Assembly: GCA_027475525.1 (NCBI GenBank)
Contig: JAMWFC010000033.1
Coordinates: forward strand, 248,001-312,000
Source of the DNA: Macrolepiota albuminosa
Lineage: Eukaryota; Basidiomycota; Agaricomycetes; Agaricales; Agaricaceae
Length of the DNA: 64,000 nucleotides
Direction: 5' to 3'
Shown: one piece after another, positions 58,588 to 64,000 of the stretch
Numbering within the stretch: position 1 is the first letter of the stretch
How the letters are laid out: each line of letters begins with the position of its first letter
Program-made: the position numbers and the translations under genes
The notes under the pieces: model-generated
The model's input: only the letters and a program-made list of their open reading frames with translations
Told to the model about the DNA's origin: nothing
Databases searched by the model: none

Positions 58588-60666
58588 GCTATTGCTCCAC
58601 CGACGCTGCTTTACTCCAAGCCCGCAGAACAGGTCCATACCTATAGAACACGAAGGGTGCGGGACAACCGATGACCAAGCAGATTAAAGCGAGAATCGAG
58701 TTTCCCCAGCCTTATGTTCCCATCAAGACATGTAAACAAATTGGCCATCGTGACGCACCATAACCAAGTTTCCCGTACATTTTATCCGCGAATAACGGAA
58801 ATCCAAAGCCTGCCAACGCACGAAAGCTTGTAACTCCCGCAATGGCGCTTGCCGCATACAGCGCATAATTATCCACCTTTTTGAAACTGAGACGCAAAGG
58901 AGATACTAAATAGGGAAAATGACGAACAAGGTATGTCTGGATGCATGTCCAGTTTCCGCCTGCATATTACGTTAGACAAGGATATTTCCTAAACCGGTTC
59001 TTTACCTATTCCAACAGAAAAGATGAAAACGCCGAGATCTTACCGCAGTAAGCATGGTAGGCATCTTGGAAAAACGTTGTACAAACCTGGTATCAACCAA
59101 AATAAGCGAGCATTTGCTGTCCAACCATAGATAACGAGCCCAATGGGCAATGTTGTCGCCGACACCATGAGTAATGGAAGCCTATATATTTTTGTATGGA
59201 TCGAAAAACTGGAGATTTTATAAGCGAACCTCATCTCTGGTGTCCCAATACCGCCGTTCTTCGCTTTAAGCTTTCGGTAAACAGAATTCAAAACTCTTGA
59301 GCCGACCTGTCCACCAACTAAAGCAAAGATCAATTCCACACGGATCAAAACAGAAATCGATCCCTACACGTAGATCCTAACGCAATTGCAAGATAGTGTA
59401 TGCCTGCAATTCCAGACGTTTCGCCATAAAGGCGAGTAAAGACCTCAACAAATGCTGTTCAAAAGCTCAGCTTATAATCTTCACTATCTCACAAGTAAAA
59501 GCCTTACTTGTTAGACTCAAGTAGAGCACACCATAGAGGACAGCCATATACAGGGCAAATACTTGAACAATTGGTTCTGTCGCAAGGAAAACGATCGGTT
59601 TGACCATCCCACGTGCCATTATAGCTGTCCAATGTCGATCTGGACGTTCAAAAGGTGATCGAAGGTTCTTATTCCCAGTGCTCTTACGCATTTCCCGTGC
59701 CTTTCTTTTGAGAAGCTCAGGGGCGTATGTCTCTCGAAGGTATATCTGACAGACTGATCGAAACATTGAACATGTCTTCGAAGAAGAAAACGCACAAATC
59801 CAACAATCTGGAGAAGGGCGTCTGCGATACTAACACTCCAGAAAGTCCAAGGCCATGTAGTGCGCTCAGCTATCCATCCACCTACCAATGGACCGGTCGA
59901 AGGTCCAACGAGTGGTGCAAGAGAATAGATACTCATAGCCAACGCACGTTCTTCGGGCGACCACAAATCGCCGACGACCCCACCACCCAATGATTGAGGT
60001 GCAGCACCTCCAAAACCTGCGAAGAACCGCAACACAAGTAACTGAGTAGGAGTTTTCGCGAATCCGCAAAAAGTGTTAAAAACTTATGACGGTAAGGTAG
60101 GAAACACGGAGTTTAATGCTCTCTTACCCAAAAACCAAATGTTGGAGACTTGAAGGATGACCAACCGACCATAGAGTTCCGACAAAGGTCCCCATATCAA
60201 AGGCTAGTGTTCTACGTCAACTGTCATGTCGGGTCACTGCCACACAATAAACTCACTCCGAGAGCATACGCGAGGACGAAGATCGACAGTGACATGTTTT
60301 CCAGGCTCGACCCGGGCAGGATTCCCAAATCCTTCGAAATCTCTGGGAGAGCTGGAGAAGATATAGACGACCCAACAGGACTAAAATTGAGGTCATTTCT
60401 TGTGAGTAAGATGATTGGGCATGAAAAGCAGACCTTATGAAGGTGAAAAGACTAACGACGAGCGTTACGACCCAGCGGCGACGCTTAGTCCAATTTCTTG
60501 GATTACCCGTATCGGAAGGTCCGTCCCAATCAACAACATCAGTTGATTCGTATTCAAAATTTTTGGGGGTAGAAGTATGTGAGCGAGCGGTGGGGCTCGA
60601 TGAGTGTTCAATATCTAATGTCGATGTTTCCGAGTCGGCAGAGTTGTCAGCACCATTCACAATCAT
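58588..60666 (-). CDS. MFS transporter, DHA1 drug:H+ antiporter-like
   Basis: Start at 60666 (MIVNGADNSADSETST), the first in-frame ATG; stop at 58588 after LRAWSKAASVEQ. Short introns throughout. A hydrophilic Ser/Thr-rich tail ends DTGNPRNWTKRRRW, the usual DHA1 entry into TM1. Then come SPVGSSISSPALPEISKDLG; motif A-like LSELYGRL; FFAGFGGAAPQSLGGGVVGD; an antiporter motif C-like stretch LVGPSTGPLVGGWI; a long central loop with a basic RKAREMRK segment; and about six further membrane segments. Plasma-membrane export of drugs or metabolites driven by protons is typical. The substrate is unknown. Exon joins look clean and no disruption was seen. Confidence 0.87.
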
Positions 60667-62603
60667 TTTGACAGATCTTTCATTTGAGTCTGCCAAAGCG
60701 AATGTCGTCAGACATGGCAAGGAGAGTCATACTATCATTATTACTCGGCAAAGTCGATGACACCTGGCGGTGCTCCGCTTGAAATGCGTTGGAAGAAGGC
60801 GACATTGAGTTGTACTGGTCGCACACAGAAAGACAGATAGGCAGAAACCAAGTCGTGAAATAGCGAGGTATTTTGTTAAGTATGCGTTAGCAATAAATGG
60901 AAGCCAAAGAAACGCCGAGATGGGTGCTTCCAAGCCCCTTTGTAGAAACGTCAAAAAATTAATGCGCCGGACCATTGCGGAATGCAGTTGTGCCCCATGC
61001 TAGCTCCAATGTACCGATATGCGACTGCCGAGTCGTGTCTCTGGTGGTAACAGCCAGCACAAATCAGGTGGCTGGATGTTTTGTCCACGCTAAGAAAAGA
61101 TTCTCGGAGTTCCGATACATTAATGTCACACGACATTTTTTTAAATCTTTCTGAGAAGAATTCGCTCATAATCAGAATGCACACATTGAAGTGGGAGTGC
61201 ACACACAGATATAACGACATCCCTTTGTCGCCAGTAGATATCGATCCTGCCAAGAACTTCAAGCTTCAAGCTTCAAGCCCCGAGTGGGGTAACCTGTGGT
61301 TAATCGGTCAGTTATAATGACGTAAGATAACGAAACAAGATACAAGAAGCCTATAAGCAGGTACTGAAACGCATGGTAGCTTGGACCTCAAAGAGAAATA
61401 AAGAATGGTTTCAATAACTTTGATTGGCATGGGCTTGTCATTTCTATGGAATGACGCGAGAAGTGCCAAGTACATCTGACGACTACAACTGATGGTGTCT
61501 TCAACTCTTAGCCTATTCGCACAGGTCAGATTTACTCAAGAACACAACGTGCAGCTCCATAAGTGCCACCGACACCACTTGACTCTAGTACGGGTGCACT
61601 ATGCCGCCAGACGATACTTTTTTATCATGGGCTCCTCCCTGTATTATACATATCGCGAGAAAAATGAACCTAATTGGGAACGGCATCTCTTTTCAACTCC
61701 TGTCAACTCTATTTACAATCAATCAACTTTTGAGCTTGTTTGAAGAAAGCCTTCCTGCTACTTCTATCTTTGACCAGGAACCGGCTTCCGATTCCTGAAG
61801 GGGTTTGGCTCTTCTCTCGGCTTTACACTAGCGCGGATGCTTTCTTCATCCCCATAGATAACAAAGTGTGTGCTACTGGTCTCGTAAGCTCACGGCGAAC
61901 AAGCATTCAATGGCTAGTTGAAAGTCCGTACTTCGGGCGTCTCGTCAACGTGTCAGTATCTTGGCACATTTTATATGAAAATCATCTGGGACAGAAACGG
62001 ATAGAATTTCCCAGTCATCCGTGAGCCGGGTCTTGGCTTTTTCTCCCTTGGAACCAAATCCACGCTATCGAAGGGTGGGATACGTGCCGGTCCCCGTGCT
62101 TATCTCTTTGTAGCATCCCTTTCACAAACGCTTTTCCACCCAAATGGAAAAATTTCCTGCTTATCTGCAATCTCTACGTTGATCAGAAAAGGTGTCATTC
62201 CAAGAGACATATCTTGGCATAGGCTTCTGCTCGTTCCCGCTTCTAAGATTGTTGTCAAAATGCCTCCGATATTAAGCATTGTGACTGTTACATTTAAAGC
62301 ATATTCGGGCATTTTCAACAGTCTACAGTTGGTTTGAATCCCGGACAATCTACCCGTGGTGTCGAGGTGAAAAGTCCTCAAGTTTGTTCGCCGATATTAT
62401 GTACGGTAAGGATCTTCATTGTGGAGTTCATAGGGACAGAAATTGGAAAAAATATGCGGCCATGCCACACTATTACTTTGTGACTCTCAAAATATATGTG
62501 TGTGACATGACATGTAAGTCTTCAGTAAGTATTTAAGATAGGCATCTGGTATCTCAGAATGCTCATCTTAGTTCTCCCCGTCTGATCTGTAAAGCTATTC
62601 GCG
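60667..62603. other. intergenic, no supportable gene
   Basis: About 1.9 kb between the divergent MFS and isopropylmalate synthase genes. Overlapping short ORFs only. Confidence 0.4.

Positions 62604-64000
<1,397 letters not shown>

Noticed and set aside
60667..60720. Upstream extension of the MFS gene to 60720
   Set aside because: The codon at 60720 is TTG; the first in-frame ATG is at 60666.

Overview
The window looks like nuclear DNA of a basidiomycete fungus, most likely an agaricomycete. Genes are split by many short introns (about 45-60 nt, GT..AG, CTGAC/CTAAC-like branch sites). Gene content (laccase family, P450, Old Yellow Enzyme, DHA1 drug:H+ antiporter, Urb1, SAMHD1-like, fungal 2-isopropylmalate synthase, Ty1/copia element, intron-containing tRNA-Leu) fits. 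Nothing bacterial, viral or CRISPR-like was seen.

Layout. 0-17 kb is an accessory, partly decayed region. It holds two copies of a small secreted protein gene about 11 kb apart, a second duplicated non-gene segment, several unrecognised multi-exon genes and a stranded piece of a Vti1-type SNARE gene. At 17.6 kb there is a tRNA-Leu(AAG) with a 29-nt intron. From 18.1 to 19.3 kb is a short-chain dehydrogenase, and directly upstream of its start codon (19.4-24.3 kb) sits a full-length copia retrotransposon with apparently identical 319-bp LTRs, a 5-bp target duplication and an intact polyprotein. At 26.8-29.0 kb is a SAMHD1-type dNTP triphosphohydrolase; at 31.2-32.3 kb an unknown ORF broken by one in-frame TAG; at 33.1-35.5 kb a P450 with very small exons; at 37.3-38.6 kb an Old Yellow Enzyme; at 39.2-46.2 kb Urb1 (ribosome biogenesis). 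From 47 to about 56.7 kb is a tandem duplication whose unit is a laccase-like gene plus two unknown genes. At 58.6-60.7 kb is an MFS exporter, and from 62.6 kb to the right edge the 5' part of LEU4-type 2-isopropylmalate synthase.

Two observations stand out. First, both laccase-like proteins have lost three of the eight trinuclear-cluster histidines (HWHG is DFDG, HSH is HSQ) while keeping the type-1 copper site and open reading frames, so they are probably not O2-reducing laccases. Second, nine head-to-tail duplications are scattered over the window with a period of 77 bp (one carries a 1-base difference). Several lie in genes, where collapsing them restores a sensible gene model. This constant period points to a k-mer assembly artefact rather than biology, and anyone annotating these genes must correct for it.

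No obvious multi-gene biosynthetic or defence system is present. The P450, OYE and MFS genes are oxidative/detoxification functions but are separated by housekeeping genes and do not form a convincing cluster.
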